Source: Photobacterium gaetbulicola Gung47
Lineage (GTDB): Bacteria > Pseudomonadota > Gammaproteobacteria > Enterobacterales > Vibrionaceae
DNA length: 64,000 bases
Direction: 5' to 3'
Assembly: GCA_000940995.1 (NCBI GenBank)
Contig: CP005973.1
Location: 1,488,001-1,552,000, forward strand
The position numbers and the translations under genes were made by a program. The notes beneath the pieces were generated by a model that was given only the letters and a program-made list of their open reading frames with translations, ran no database searches and was not told the origin of the DNA. How positions within the stretch are numbered: position 1 is the stretch's first letter; the number at the start of each line of letters is the position of its first letter. Shown here piece by piece: positions 35,483 to 44,082 of this stretch.

Positions 35483-36933
35483 GACTGAACCTCTAACCCC
35501 TGATATTGCTGATATTGATTAAAACTGTTGATTTCACTACTGACCGCCAGCAAGCGGGCCAAAGAGATAACATATTGGTAAGCCGCTGCGGCACGCTGGG
35601 TTTTCACACTTGCCAAATACAGCTCTGCGTCAACAACATCCAGCGATGTCGACAGGCCTTGGCTGAATGCTTTCTCTCTAAGGCTCACGTTTTCTTTGGC
35701 AAGAGCCAAGCTCGACGCCAACCCGTTATATTCTTCCAGTGACTGCATCGCCTCCCGGTAGGTTTTCTCAACCAGTACCGTAAGATCCTGCTCCGCCTGC
35801 GCACGGAGGTAATTCACCTGGGTGACCGCGCTGTGCGCGGCTTTTACCTTGCCTGACCGTCCCGAGCTATCAATCAGCGGAATATTGACCCCAACGCCAA
35901 TCGCCCAGTCCGGCGCCGTTTTCGCTGCCAGCGTATCGTCCTCGTGGAGGTTGTAATTACCGTACAGGTACACTTCTGGGTAATACTTGCCCTTCTCGGC
36001 CGCCATCAAGCCTTGGGCCTGTTTTTTCTTGGCATCGAGGATTTGCAGACCGGGATAGCCAGCCAGCGTCTTATTCAAAAACGACGACATAGGAGGCAGC
36101 GACTCGTTGACAAACAACGAAGAGGACGGCACCGCGGGAGCTTCGGCTTTGATCAATTTGGTCAAGGCAACTTGGGCAATTTCCAGATCCCGTTGCGCTT
36201 TCTGGCGCTCTACCCGCGCCTTGTCATAAGACGCTTGTGCCTGCAGGCGTTCAACTTTGGCTACCTGGCCTTGCTGCTCCAGCTTCTTGGCACGCTCGTA
36301 ATGCTGCTTGAGACCATTTTCTACCTCGATACGGGTATCCAGTACTTGCTGGGTCAAAGCCACTCCAAAATAGAACTTGGAGAGATCCTCAAAGGTTGCC
36401 TGCTGTTTCATCGCAAGTAACTGGGTGGCTTCTTCCGTTTGCCCTTTGGCAATATCCTGCGCCGCGGTGATCCGGCCGCCGGTAAAAATGGGCCATACCG
36501 CGCGGATTGAGCTGGTGAAAACCTCACGCTTGGTCAGCTGTGATGTAAACAGCTGATCGAAAATTGGTAAGCCGGAAACAACATCGCCGATAGGCATGCT
36601 CTCAATTAGATCAGAAGGCTTAATTTCGACCGGCTTGTCGAGCCGGGTGTATTTCGCCGTTGCGCTGATGGAGGGTAGATACAAATCCCGCGCGGCATCT
36701 TGCATGCTTCGGGTTCGCTCAATATTGGCTCGCTCGGCAGCAAGGCCATCATTTTGGCTGACGATAGCCTGCCAAGCCTCAAGAAAGCTGACAGGTTGCT
36801 GGGCCTTTGCTGGCGTTGCCACAGCAAAAGATGAAAGATGTGGGTCATTATCAATGGTGTCATTGGCACTGGCTGCTGCCGGTACCGCCATCATCGCCCA
36901 GCAGGTAAGCACCGCAGCTGGCGTTAATCTCAT
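35479..36933 (-). CDS. TolC-family outer-membrane efflux protein
   Basis: Outer-membrane factor of 484 residues with a signal peptide (cleavage near ASA/NDT). It has two repeats of the OEP fold, with long amphipathic helices such as AIVSQNDGLAAERANIERTR and coiled-coil stretches rich in Gln/Ala. It is the first gene of the operon, and a 22-nt perfect palindrome (36977-36998) sits upstream of its start. The operon order outer-membrane factor, adaptor, permease, permease suggests a tripartite exporter of small molecules. Confidence 0.93.
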   Translation of the reverse strand: MRLTPAAVLTCWAMMAVPAAASANDTIDNDPHLSSFAVATPAKAQQPVSFLEAWQAIVSQNDGLAAERANIERTRSMQDAARDLYLPSISATAKYTRLDKPVEIKPSDLIESMPIGDVVSGLPIFDQLFTSQLTKREVFTSSIRAVWPIFTGGRITAAQDIAKGQTEEATQLLAMKQQATFEDLSKFYFGVALTQQVLDTRIEVENGLKQHYERAKKLEQQGQVAKVERLQAQASYDKARVERQKAQRDLEIAQVALTKLIKAEAPAVPSSSLFVNESLPPMSSFLNKTLAGYPGLQILDAKKKQAQGLMAAEKGKYYPEVYLYGNYNLHEDDTLAAKTAPDWAIGVGVNIPLIDSSGRSGKVKAAHSAVTQVNYLRAQAEQDLTVLVEKTYREAMQSLEEYNGLASSLALAKENVSLREKAFSQGLSTSLDVVDAELYLASVKTQRAAAAYQYVISLARLLAVSSEINSFNQYQQYQGLEVQS

Positions 36934-36976
36934 TGTGAAATACCTATATGCCTGTATCAGTGGCTAGATATATCAA

Positions 36977-36998
36977 TTTTAGAGTAATAACTCTAAAA
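36977..36998. promoter_or_regulatory. Palindromic operator upstream of the TolC operon
   Basis: TTTTAGAGT-AATA-ACTCTAAAA, a perfect 9+9 inverted repeat with a 4-nt centre, 44-65 nt upstream of the tolC-like start. It overlaps the region where the promoter should be. The size suits a MarR- or TetR-type repressor; no regulator gene is adjacent. Confidence 0.5.
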
Positions 36999-37041
36999 AT
37001 CAATGACCGTGATGCAAGTCACGTAATGTGAATAGAAATTA

Positions 37042-37063
37042 TTGGGCAGCCTTAGCTGCCCAA
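37042..37063 (-). terminator. Terminator after the outer-membrane gene
   Basis: 9-bp stem TTGGGCAGC/GCTGCCCAA with 4-nt loop, 12 nt beyond the stop of the gene at 37076. The following minus-strand sequence (TAATTTC) is a weak T tract. Confidence 0.65.
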
Positions 37064-37075
37064 ATTGAGGATAAA

Positions 37076-37852
37076 TCAAAAATGCAATTTCAGCCCAACC
37101 GCAAACCCGTTGTTGCCAAAGGCTGTTGGGTTGGCGTATTGGTCTTTCGACTCCCAAATCACCGAAGCATACGGCGAGAACTGCTTGAAGCCTTTATATT
37201 CAGCGGTCAATTCCGCTTCTGCAAATTCCGCTTTATGGCCAAGCGCCTTAGCGACATTTCGGGTTGAGCTTCTCACAAAGTGAAAATGCGCGGCACGTAG
37301 ATTGATATCCCACCCTGTTGACTGATAACCCAGCACGAGATCTTTGCGGTCAACATCCGAGGTTGCATAGCTGATACGATCCAACTTGCTAGATAAACCG
37401 CGATCAAAGCGATACATTGCAAAGGCATAGAACCCATTGCCATGGTTGTACATACCGCCAAAGCCAGACTTCAGCATCGAGCGATGACCATCGTCGAACT
37501 GATACTTCGCCAGTGGACCAGCGGCCATTTTCTGGCTAATTGGCACAAAGTACATAAACCCAGGAGCAAAGAATGAATCGACGCTGTTTGCATCGGCCAG
37601 ATCACCTTCAATAGGAATAAAGCCATTCTTGCGCATGTCCTTCGCCCAGCTGTGATACTCCAGTGTCGTCATCAACAAACCAGGACCAACCTTGCCAAAA
37701 TTACTGCCAAATTCCATATAATCACGGCTGAAATGGCCTCGATGCTCAGACACTATTTTTAGGTCATGACTCGCAATAGGCTCCTCGCCAAACGCCCACA
37801 CATTGGTCGTCAGCAGAAGTCCTGCTGTAATTAGCATTTTACTGTTCATCAT
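37076..37852 (-). CDS. Outer-membrane beta-barrel, possibly a KdgM-like channel
   Basis: Exported protein of 258 residues with a short signal peptide ending at NVWA. The mature part alternates in barrel fashion (HDLKIVSEHRGHFSRDYMEF; GGMYNHGNGFYAFAMYRFD) and ends in a C-terminal strand with final Phe (AVGLKLHF). Small size and charge alternation resemble KdgM-type acidic-solute channels, but the assignment is weak. It starts 9 nt after the reductase gene, so both belong to one transcript, which points to uptake of the reductase substrate. Confidence 0.75.
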   Translation of the reverse strand: MMNSKMLITAGLLLTTNVWAFGEEPIASHDLKIVSEHRGHFSRDYMEFGSNFGKVGPGLLMTTLEYHSWAKDMRKNGFIPIEGDLADANSVDSFFAPGFMYFVPISQKMAAGPLAKYQFDDGHRSMLKSGFGGMYNHGNGFYAFAMYRFDRGLSSKLDRISYATSDVDRKDLVLGYQSTGWDINLRAAHFHFVRSSTRNVAKALGHKAEFAEAELTAEYKGFKQFSPYASVIWESKDQYANPTAFGNNGFAVGLKLHF

Positions 37853-37861
37853 ATGTCCAAA

Positions 37862-40024
37862 TTACAAGGCGCGACCGACTTCATAACCTTCCCAGATAGC
37901 GGCCATTATCGTGCGCGCTTCTTGGCTATCACCGATATTAAACACTTCGCCGGCGTCAACTTGGTTGGCAATCTCATCAAACAATTTGCTATTGGCCTGG
38001 TAGCCCATTGCCAAAATGACATGTTCAGCGTCGATGCCGGTTGTGTCATCACCTCGGCGTACTTCGACTCCCGAATCGGTCACTTTATTCAGCGCAGTAC
38101 TGGTTAGCACTTCTACCTTTTCTTTAACCAGCAACTCCTTGAGCATCTGATAATTGGCAAAGCAGGTTCCGTGCGGACCGCCTATAATATCGTCAGCCGC
38201 ATCAACCAAGGTCACTATTTTGCCCCTTTGAGCAAGCCACAATGCGGTTTCGGCACCAACAAGACCTGCGCCAACAACGGCGACCTTATCACCCGTGATC
38301 ACATCAGGTTGCATCAATACGTCTTCTGCAATGGCAACATGCGTTTTGTCTGCCCCTTCCAACCAGGCAGGAATGGTTGGACGAGAGCCCGTCGCAAACA
38401 CCACACTATCTGGCTGCTCTTGGTTGATAGTGTCGAGATCGGCTGCAACATTCATACGAACGTCAACGCCTTTGCGGGACATTTCGCCTTCAAACCAGGT
38501 AATGAGCTGTGCATCATCATGCTTGAATGGCGCCTGGCTGCCAGGAATGACATTGCCGCCCAACTGGGATGATTTTTCAAACAACACAACATCGTGACCA
38601 CGGTCAGCAGCGATCCGAGCAGTTTCCATGCCGCCGACACCACCGCCGACAACCACAACTTTCTTCTGCCTGAAAGCAGGGGTTAGTCTGTACTCTTCTT
38701 CACGTCCACAAGCTGGGTTAACGGCGCAAGATAGGTTACCCACTTCAGCCATCCGACCAAGACAGCCAAGGTGACAGGAAAGACATGGGCGTACTTCCTC
38801 AAACCTCCCACCCCGGATCTTATTGACAACTTCCGGATCAGCCAGCAGAGGACGCCCCATGGAAATTCCGTCAGCAGCCCCTTCACTGACCGCGCGAGCA
38901 GCCAAGTCTGGGTTTTCCATACGACCTGCCATGATGACTGGAATGTCGACCACTTCAGAGACGGCTTTGCAGTATGGTTTGTACATGCCCGGTTCAAAGT
39001 AGTTAGGCGGATGGTTCCAGTACCATGAATCATAAGTACCGGCATCCACGTTCAACGCATCGAAGCCCGCATCCTGCAGGAATTTTGCCGCACGCAGTCC
39101 TTCTTCAATATCGCGGCCGACTTCTTCAGCCTGCTCTCCAGGCAAGATCCCCTGGCCGAATCCCTTCATGTTACCTTTTACCGAGTAGCGCAAGCTCACC
39201 GGAAAATCCTGGCCACAGACCGCTTTAATTCCCTGTACGATTTCCACCGCAAAACGATAACGGTTTTCGAAACTACCGCCGTATTGGTCGCTACGCTTGT
39301 TAAAGAACTCCATCGTGAACTGATCAAGCAGGTAGCCTTCATGAACGGCATGGATTTCCACTCCATCGAACCCCGCCTTTTGCGCGATCGCCGCTGATTC
39401 AACAAACTTGCCGATGAAATACTGGACTTCTTCGGTTGTCAGTTCGCGGTGAGTGATGCTGGGATCAAAACGATTGGGGGCCTGCGATGGCGCAACGGAC
39501 TTTTCCTCAGGGGTAAAGCCAGGAATGCATGAGCGTCCCCACCCAGCGGTCAGCTGGGCAAAAATTTTCGTGCCATAGGCATGCACGCGCTCTGTCAGCT
39601 CTTTACCGGCACGAATATAAGAGATGGGGTGGATTGTCGGGCATGGAAGAGAAGGCAATGGAAACTGTTCAAGTTCATTTTCCACCATCTGTACACCAGT
39701 GATAATCAAGCCAACACCACCACGAGCTCGAGCAGTGTAGTATTCAATCCCACGTTGATTATATGCGCCATCAGAATCGACACAGCCCAGGGTCCCCATC
39801 GGGGCCATAGAGTAGCGATTTTTTAGCTTAAGCTTAGCGATTTTCATCGGCTCAAACAAAACGCTATGTTCTTGTCTTAACATTTTAAAATGCTCCAGTC
39901 TTTTTTGTCGGTGTTTTAGACACCTACAGAATCTGCAGCGATTACAACAATTTATGAGATGAGTTTCTTTGCCATGCACGACCTCTTCTTTGCTATTTAC
40001 GCCAACAAATTGAGGATTTGACAT
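37862..40024 (-). CDS. OYE-family Fe-S flavoenzyme, 2-enoate / 2,4-dienoyl-CoA reductase-like
   Basis: Three-domain flavoenzyme like FadH, clostridial enoate reductase and BaiCD. An FMN barrel starts at LFEPMKIAKLKLKNRYSMAP. The [4Fe-4S] motif CLSCHLGCLGRMAEVGNLSC shows the C-x2-C-x3-C-x11-C spacing of FadH. FAD and NAD(P)H domains follow, with VVVVGGGVGGMETA and KVAVVGAGLVGAETA. Two starts are possible: ATG 40024 after GGGGAGAGGAAG (720 residues, adding a Cys-rich 47-residue extension), or ATG 39883 after TGGAG (673 residues, the family norm). It reduces an alpha,beta-unsaturated acid or thioester; the exact substrate is unknown. It shares a transcript with the barrel gene downstream. Confidence 0.9.
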   Translation of the reverse strand: MSNPQFVGVNSKEEVVHGKETHLINCCNRCRFCRCLKHRQKRLEHFKMLRQEHSVLFEPMKIAKLKLKNRYSMAPMGTLGCVDSDGAYNQRGIEYYTARARGGVGLIITGVQMVENELEQFPLPSLPCPTIHPISYIRAGKELTERVHAYGTKIFAQLTAGWGRSCIPGFTPEEKSVAPSQAPNRFDPSITHRELTTEEVQYFIGKFVESAAIAQKAGFDGVEIHAVHEGYLLDQFTMEFFNKRSDQYGGSFENRYRFAVEIVQGIKAVCGQDFPVSLRYSVKGNMKGFGQGILPGEQAEEVGRDIEEGLRAAKFLQDAGFDALNVDAGTYDSWYWNHPPNYFEPGMYKPYCKAVSEVVDIPVIMAGRMENPDLAARAVSEGAADGISMGRPLLADPEVVNKIRGGRFEEVRPCLSCHLGCLGRMAEVGNLSCAVNPACGREEEYRLTPAFRQKKVVVVGGGVGGMETARIAADRGHDVVLFEKSSQLGGNVIPGSQAPFKHDDAQLITWFEGEMSRKGVDVRMNVAADLDTINQEQPDSVVFATGSRPTIPAWLEGADKTHVAIAEDVLMQPDVITGDKVAVVGAGLVGAETALWLAQRGKIVTLVDAADDIIGGPHGTCFANYQMLKELLVKEKVEVLTSTALNKVTDSGVEVRRGDDTTGIDAEHVILAMGYQANSKLFDEIANQVDAGEVFNIGDSQEARTIMAAIWEGYEVGRAL

Positions 40025-40112
40025 GGATCAGCTTCCTCTCCCCAAGCTAAATCAACTTGGGTTGCATTACGCAAAAGCAGGTTAAACGCAAAATTTATGC
40101 TAATCATTTCGC

Positions 40113-40141
40113 ATAAAAAAGTGTGCCTAAAAAGGCACACT
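40113..40141 (-). terminator. Terminator of the outer-membrane gene at 40255
   Basis: AGTGTGCC/GGCACACT stem (40120-40127 and 40134-40141) followed on the minus strand by six T residues. It isolates the reductase operon from the gene upstream. Confidence 0.85.
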
Positions 40142-40254
40142 CTATTACAGAAACTATTTATTATTTATCTTTGAAGATAGAATTATCATGCATAAGCATT
40201 CAGCAGCAGGTTCTTCTCACAACAATTTAACCTCTTATTTTATTATTCAATCAA

Positions 40255-41094
40255 TTACCAATTGTATTGGATGCCGAAAGATACCGACGTCTCTTGATGT
40301 GGGTTCATATCAATACCAAAATAATCGAAAGCAAAATAAGATATATGCACGAGTTTGCCGGTTGCCGCCCATTTCTTGCTGTTTCCTATTGGTGAGGTTA
40401 ATTTAGCAACCCCTTTTAAATATTCCACATCGGTTCCTTCACTGTTAGAACCGTTAAAATATTCAGTACCCAGCATTACCCTAGTACCATTCGAGGCTAT
40501 TTTTCCACTAATTCTCGGGTAGAAAAAATACCCGTCAAATTCGCTTTCTCCCAAATCATTCAGACCATCTTTACCCAACTTGGCGGAAAAAATGTAATTT
40601 AAAACAGGTGTAAAAGACCATTTTCCCCACTGATAACCGGCACTTAAACCCACTGAACCCAAGCTATAACCAAATTTTCCGATATCGGTATGAGTAATGT
40701 CGCGATCAATACCATAATAATTCCAGCCAAGTTGAAAAGACGAGGTGACGTCCCATTGTTGACTAAATAAACCGTTAACTTCCAGTAACTCCCGTCCATA
40801 GGGTGTTTGATCATGCCCCTTATCCGTACCATTAAGCTTGCCTACAACTGCCTCAATAAACGAGAAATAGGTACTGTTGCCTAAACGTCCGGCTGTCACT
40901 GTATCAAAGTACAAATTTTGCCCTGAAACTTGGTGGCTACTCCCACTATTGGTCGTTGTTCCTGACGTTGACTGAAAAGAAGCTGATGTAGTTGTTGCAT
41001 AATGCTGCCAGAAAGAGTCTTCATTCAGACTATTTGCATTGACAGATATAGAGACGGTAGGAATAAGAAGTGTAATAAAAAATAATTTTTTCAT
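40255..41094 (-). CDS. Outer-membrane porin-like protein
   Basis: Exported barrel of 279 residues with signal peptide MKKLFFITLLIPTVSISVNA. It carries repeated short strands with Trp/Tyr/Gly (FQLGWNYYGIDRDI; LSAGYQWGKWSFTPVLNYIF) and ends in ...VSFGIQYNW, an aromatic C-terminus. It resembles MetA-pathway/Tsx-like barrels only in general. It lies between the reductase operon and an AraC regulator gene on the same strand. It probably admits the substrate of the nearby beta-oxidation genes; that is inference from position. Confidence 0.75.
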   Translation of the reverse strand: MKKLFFITLLIPTVSISVNANSLNEDSFWQHYATTTSASFQSTSGTTTNSGSSHQVSGQNLYFDTVTAGRLGNSTYFSFIEAVVGKLNGTDKGHDQTPYGRELLEVNGLFSQQWDVTSSFQLGWNYYGIDRDITHTDIGKFGYSLGSVGLSAGYQWGKWSFTPVLNYIFSAKLGKDGLNDLGESEFDGYFFYPRISGKIASNGTRVMLGTEYFNGSNSEGTDVEYLKGVAKLTSPIGNSKKWAATGKLVHISYFAFDYFGIDMNPHQETSVSFGIQYNW

Positions 41095-41491
41095 TTCAAA
41101 CCTAATGATTTATTTTAATAATTAACTTATAGGCCTGAATAATATGTAGACGAGAAAACTGGTTCCATGATCAAGCCGCCACTTATTTCACCATGGCGTA
41201 CTTTGCAAAACTGTTGGCGTTTAAAGACAAGCTTATTACATGCTGAGCATATAAAAACACAGCCGCTCAAAAAAGAACAAATAAACCCTTACTAAAATAG
41301 CCATCAATATAATACTATACTGTTAGCATACAGTAACTTATTTACTTACAAACAATTTTTTCATCCCCTGCAACTCAATAAAACCAAACTACAAAGTGCC
41401 GAATAGCTGGCAATAAAGCCGAGCACATTATCCCAAACTCTCCGTGAGTAGTTGTTCAACATCACTAGGGGCACTTTTTTATCATTCTGGA
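41095..41491. other. Intergenic region between AraC gene and porin gene
   Basis: AT-rich, about 400 bases. It holds the promoter of the porin-like gene and the 3' side of the AraC gene. A possible AAAGTGCC...GGGGCACTTTTTT pairing (near 41394 and 41465) could end a plus-strand transcript, but the loop is about 65 nt long. No ORF is supported. Confidence 0.35.
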
Positions 41492-42514
41492 CTATTTACG
41501 TTCGATATTCGAAGGGCTATAACCTGTCCAGCGCTTGAAGGCGCGCGAAAAGGTACTGATATCAGAAAAACCCAACTGATAGGCAATCTCGGTAATACTG
41601 CAGTCAGATTGACTAAGCAACTGCAGTGAACGCTCCAATTTGTACTTTTCAAGCACGCTTCTGTAAGTCGTACCCTCATCGGCTAGCCTTCTATTCAGGG
41701 TCCGTACACTAAATGACAGCTGTCTGGCTACATCGTCTATCGTTGTATCACTGAGACTTTTCATTTGATTCAGCACGCTGTGTATCTGTAAGAAGATGTC
41801 CTCTCGAATCACCTTTGCTGTCTGCTTGATAACGATGGGTTTGATCGCCAAGTAAATATCGGAATTAGCCGTAACTATCTTGGTATTTAAAACATTTCGG
41901 GGAATAATTATCTTGCGAACAGGTGAACCGGTTACAATATCGCAGTTCATAATCTGTTCAAACTTAGCCTTATTCTCTTCTGTATAAGGCCAGCTATTGA
42001 GTCCAACCTTCAATCCAAGGTCTTCCCGACCAACGGCTTTGTAGACAATCTGCATAAGCACAGCGATGAACAATGTCACCCCCACATAGGTGACTACCGA
42101 CTCCTTATTCAATGGCTCCCGATTGATAACCCATAACTCCGCATGCCCCTGAATCGTATAAGACAGCTTCAGGTGAATAGGTGCTCCCACAGACATCGAG
42201 TATTTGCAGGCATCACTAATCAATGTATTCAGATCAGGAGCAGCCCATAGTAGCAATGAAAAGCTGTCAAACGTTAAGGGTTGAACATATTTGGCGGCTA
42301 CAAGAGAAAAAGTTGGGTCTTTACTGTCAAGCACCATCTGATGGTGGATCCCCCTGACCGTTCTCACATCCAAATGATCGATATTATTACTCGATTGCGA
42401 GAAATAATTACTCAACTTGAGTCCGTATTGTTCCGCCGCTTGTTTTATTAATGTTAACCAACCATGATGTAAATAATATGACTTACTGTTTCTTTCACTA
42501 TTAACTAACGCCAT
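41492..42514 (-). CDS. AraC-family regulator with Arabinose_bd-type sensor domain
   Basis: Regulator of 340 residues. The N-terminal domain (about 20-220) is of the AraC arabinose-binding/OruR type, and the C-terminal pair of helix-turn-helix motifs is clear: TIDDVARQLSFSVRTLNRRL and SITEIAYQLGFSDISTFSRA, closing with FKRWTGYSPSN. Divergent from the CoA-transferase operon (245 nt between the starts), so it is likely its activator, and possibly also controls the porin and reductase genes. The effector is probably the pathway acid or its CoA ester. Confidence 0.9.
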   Translation of the reverse strand: MALVNSERNSKSYYLHHGWLTLIKQAAEQYGLKLSNYFSQSSNNIDHLDVRTVRGIHHQMVLDSKDPTFSLVAAKYVQPLTFDSFSLLLWAAPDLNTLISDACKYSMSVGAPIHLKLSYTIQGHAELWVINREPLNKESVVTYVGVTLFIAVLMQIVYKAVGREDLGLKVGLNSWPYTEENKAKFEQIMNCDIVTGSPVRKIIIPRNVLNTKIVTANSDIYLAIKPIVIKQTAKVIREDIFLQIHSVLNQMKSLSDTTIDDVARQLSFSVRTLNRRLADEGTTYRSVLEKYKLERSLQLLSQSDCSITEIAYQLGFSDISTFSRAFKRWTGYSPSNIERK

Positions 42515-42758
42515 AACCCTGATTCATAATTTCGATAAGTTTGTAATATATTACGATCTATATATATAAACCTCCATATCAACATTTATAATGATGTGAT
42601 AGCTATCATACTTTTTCACCCTGTCCGACTTAGCCAACCAGTTGGCGTAAAGTGCAAAGATTACCCCAACAATCCTGCTTATCATTCCTGCAACACAATA
42701 CAACAACACCCCACTACGACTGTGTTATCAAGCAGTCTTATTGATAACGAGGTTACTC

Positions 42759-44081
42759 ATGAGTAATTGGCAATTGGCCTATAATGAAAAGTTCATTTCT
42801 GTCGAACAGGCAGCAAAAAAAATCAAATCCAATGACAAAATATGGGCTGGTGGATTATTATCTACACCTTATTTCTTTTTGAAAGAATTAGAAAAACGTC
42901 ATACCGAGCTTAAAGGCTGTAAACTATATACGGGACTACTGACCACTCCTTTTGACTTTCTAAAACCAGAATATGCACCTCATCTTGAGCACCATAGTTT
43001 ATTTATGGGGCCTCTGGAGCGTAAGATCCAAAAAACAGGCAATATTAGCCATACCAATTTCCACTTTTCCCAAATGGGGTCGCTTTTCAGCCACCTAGGA
43101 CACAATGTCGTGGTCGTTGAAATGACACCGCCAAACGAAAACGGCTACCTGAGCATGGGCGCTTGCGGCGGTGTCGGTACACCCGATGCGCTAAAACATG
43201 CCGATACCGTTATCGCAGTCATCAACAAATTCCAACCATTCATCGGTGCGGAAGAAAATCTCGTTCATATTAATGATATCACCTGGGTTACTGAGGGCCA
43301 TCACCCGATTGCCGGCCCTAAGCCGCAGGCCCCTTCAGAGCTGGAAGTCTCGATTGCCGAGCACGTCTTGCCATTTGTCAAAGACAACATGACTATCCAA
43401 ATCGGTATCGGCACCATCTCAAATGCTATGGGGATGGCACTGAAAGGGCACAAAGGCCTGGGTATCCATACCGAAATGTTCACCGAGTCTATGATGGAGC
43501 TGTGCAAGGCAGGAGCGGTTACCAACGAGCACAAGAACTACAAGCCAAACAAAATCATCACGGCTTTCACTGCGGGCTCGCAAGAGTTGATTAATTATGT
43601 CCACAATAACCCAGATATCGAAATGGGCAATGTGACCCATGTGGTCAATGCGGTTGAGATTGCTAAAAACGACAACTTTATCTCTATCAACACATGCATC
43701 ATGGCCGACCTCACCGGGCAGGTGGCATCAGAAGGGGTTGGATTTAACCAAATCTCTGGCTCGGGTGGCCAACTTGACTTTGTGCGTGGGGCCGGAATGT
43801 CGGATGGCGGCATTAGCATCCTGGTACTGGCATCAACCCACCAAGGAAAGAACGGGCCAGAGTCAACAATTCGTACCGCACTGCCTGTAGGTACCGCCGT
43901 GACAACACCACGTAACGATGTGCAAGTCATTGCTACTGAATACGGCAGCGCTGATCTGCGTGGCCTGAATGTCCCTGAGCGTGTCCAGGCACTAATCGCC
44001 ATTGCACACCCAGATTTCCGCGATTCTCTTCGAAATGAAGCTATTGAAGCAGGCCTAATCAAGCCTGGTCAGGAGGTATAA
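42759..44081 (+). CDS. Acetyl-CoA:carboxylate CoA-transferase (4-hydroxybutyrate/butyryl type)
   Basis: Family I-like CoA-transferase of 440 residues related to 4-hydroxybutyrate and butyryl-CoA:acetate CoA-transferases. Visible blocks: NVVVVEMTPPNENGYLSMGA, IQIGIGTISNAMG, the catalytic region LGIHTEMFTESMMEL, and the C-terminal VIATEYGSADLRGLNVPERV. It moves CoA from an acyl-CoA to a free acid, activating the substrate without ATP. The ATG at 42759 is chosen after GAGG with 7-nt spacing; 42741 has none. One base separates it from the fadB-like gene. Confidence 0.92.
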   Translation: MSNWQLAYNEKFISVEQAAKKIKSNDKIWAGGLLSTPYFFLKELEKRHTELKGCKLYTGLLTTPFDFLKPEYAPHLEHHSLFMGPLERKIQKTGNISHTNFHFSQMGSLFSHLGHNVVVVEMTPPNENGYLSMGACGGVGTPDALKHADTVIAVINKFQPFIGAEENLVHINDITWVTEGHHPIAGPKPQAPSELEVSIAEHVLPFVKDNMTIQIGIGTISNAMGMALKGHKGLGIHTEMFTESMMELCKAGAVTNEHKNYKPNKIITAFTAGSQELINYVHNNPDIEMGNVTHVVNAVEIAKNDNFISINTCIMADLTGQVASEGVGFNQISGSGGQLDFVRGAGMSDGGISILVLASTHQGKNGPESTIRTALPVGTAVTTPRNDVQVIATEYGSADLRGLNVPERVQALIAIAHPDFRDSLRNEAIEAGLIKPGQEV

Positions 44082-44082
44082 C

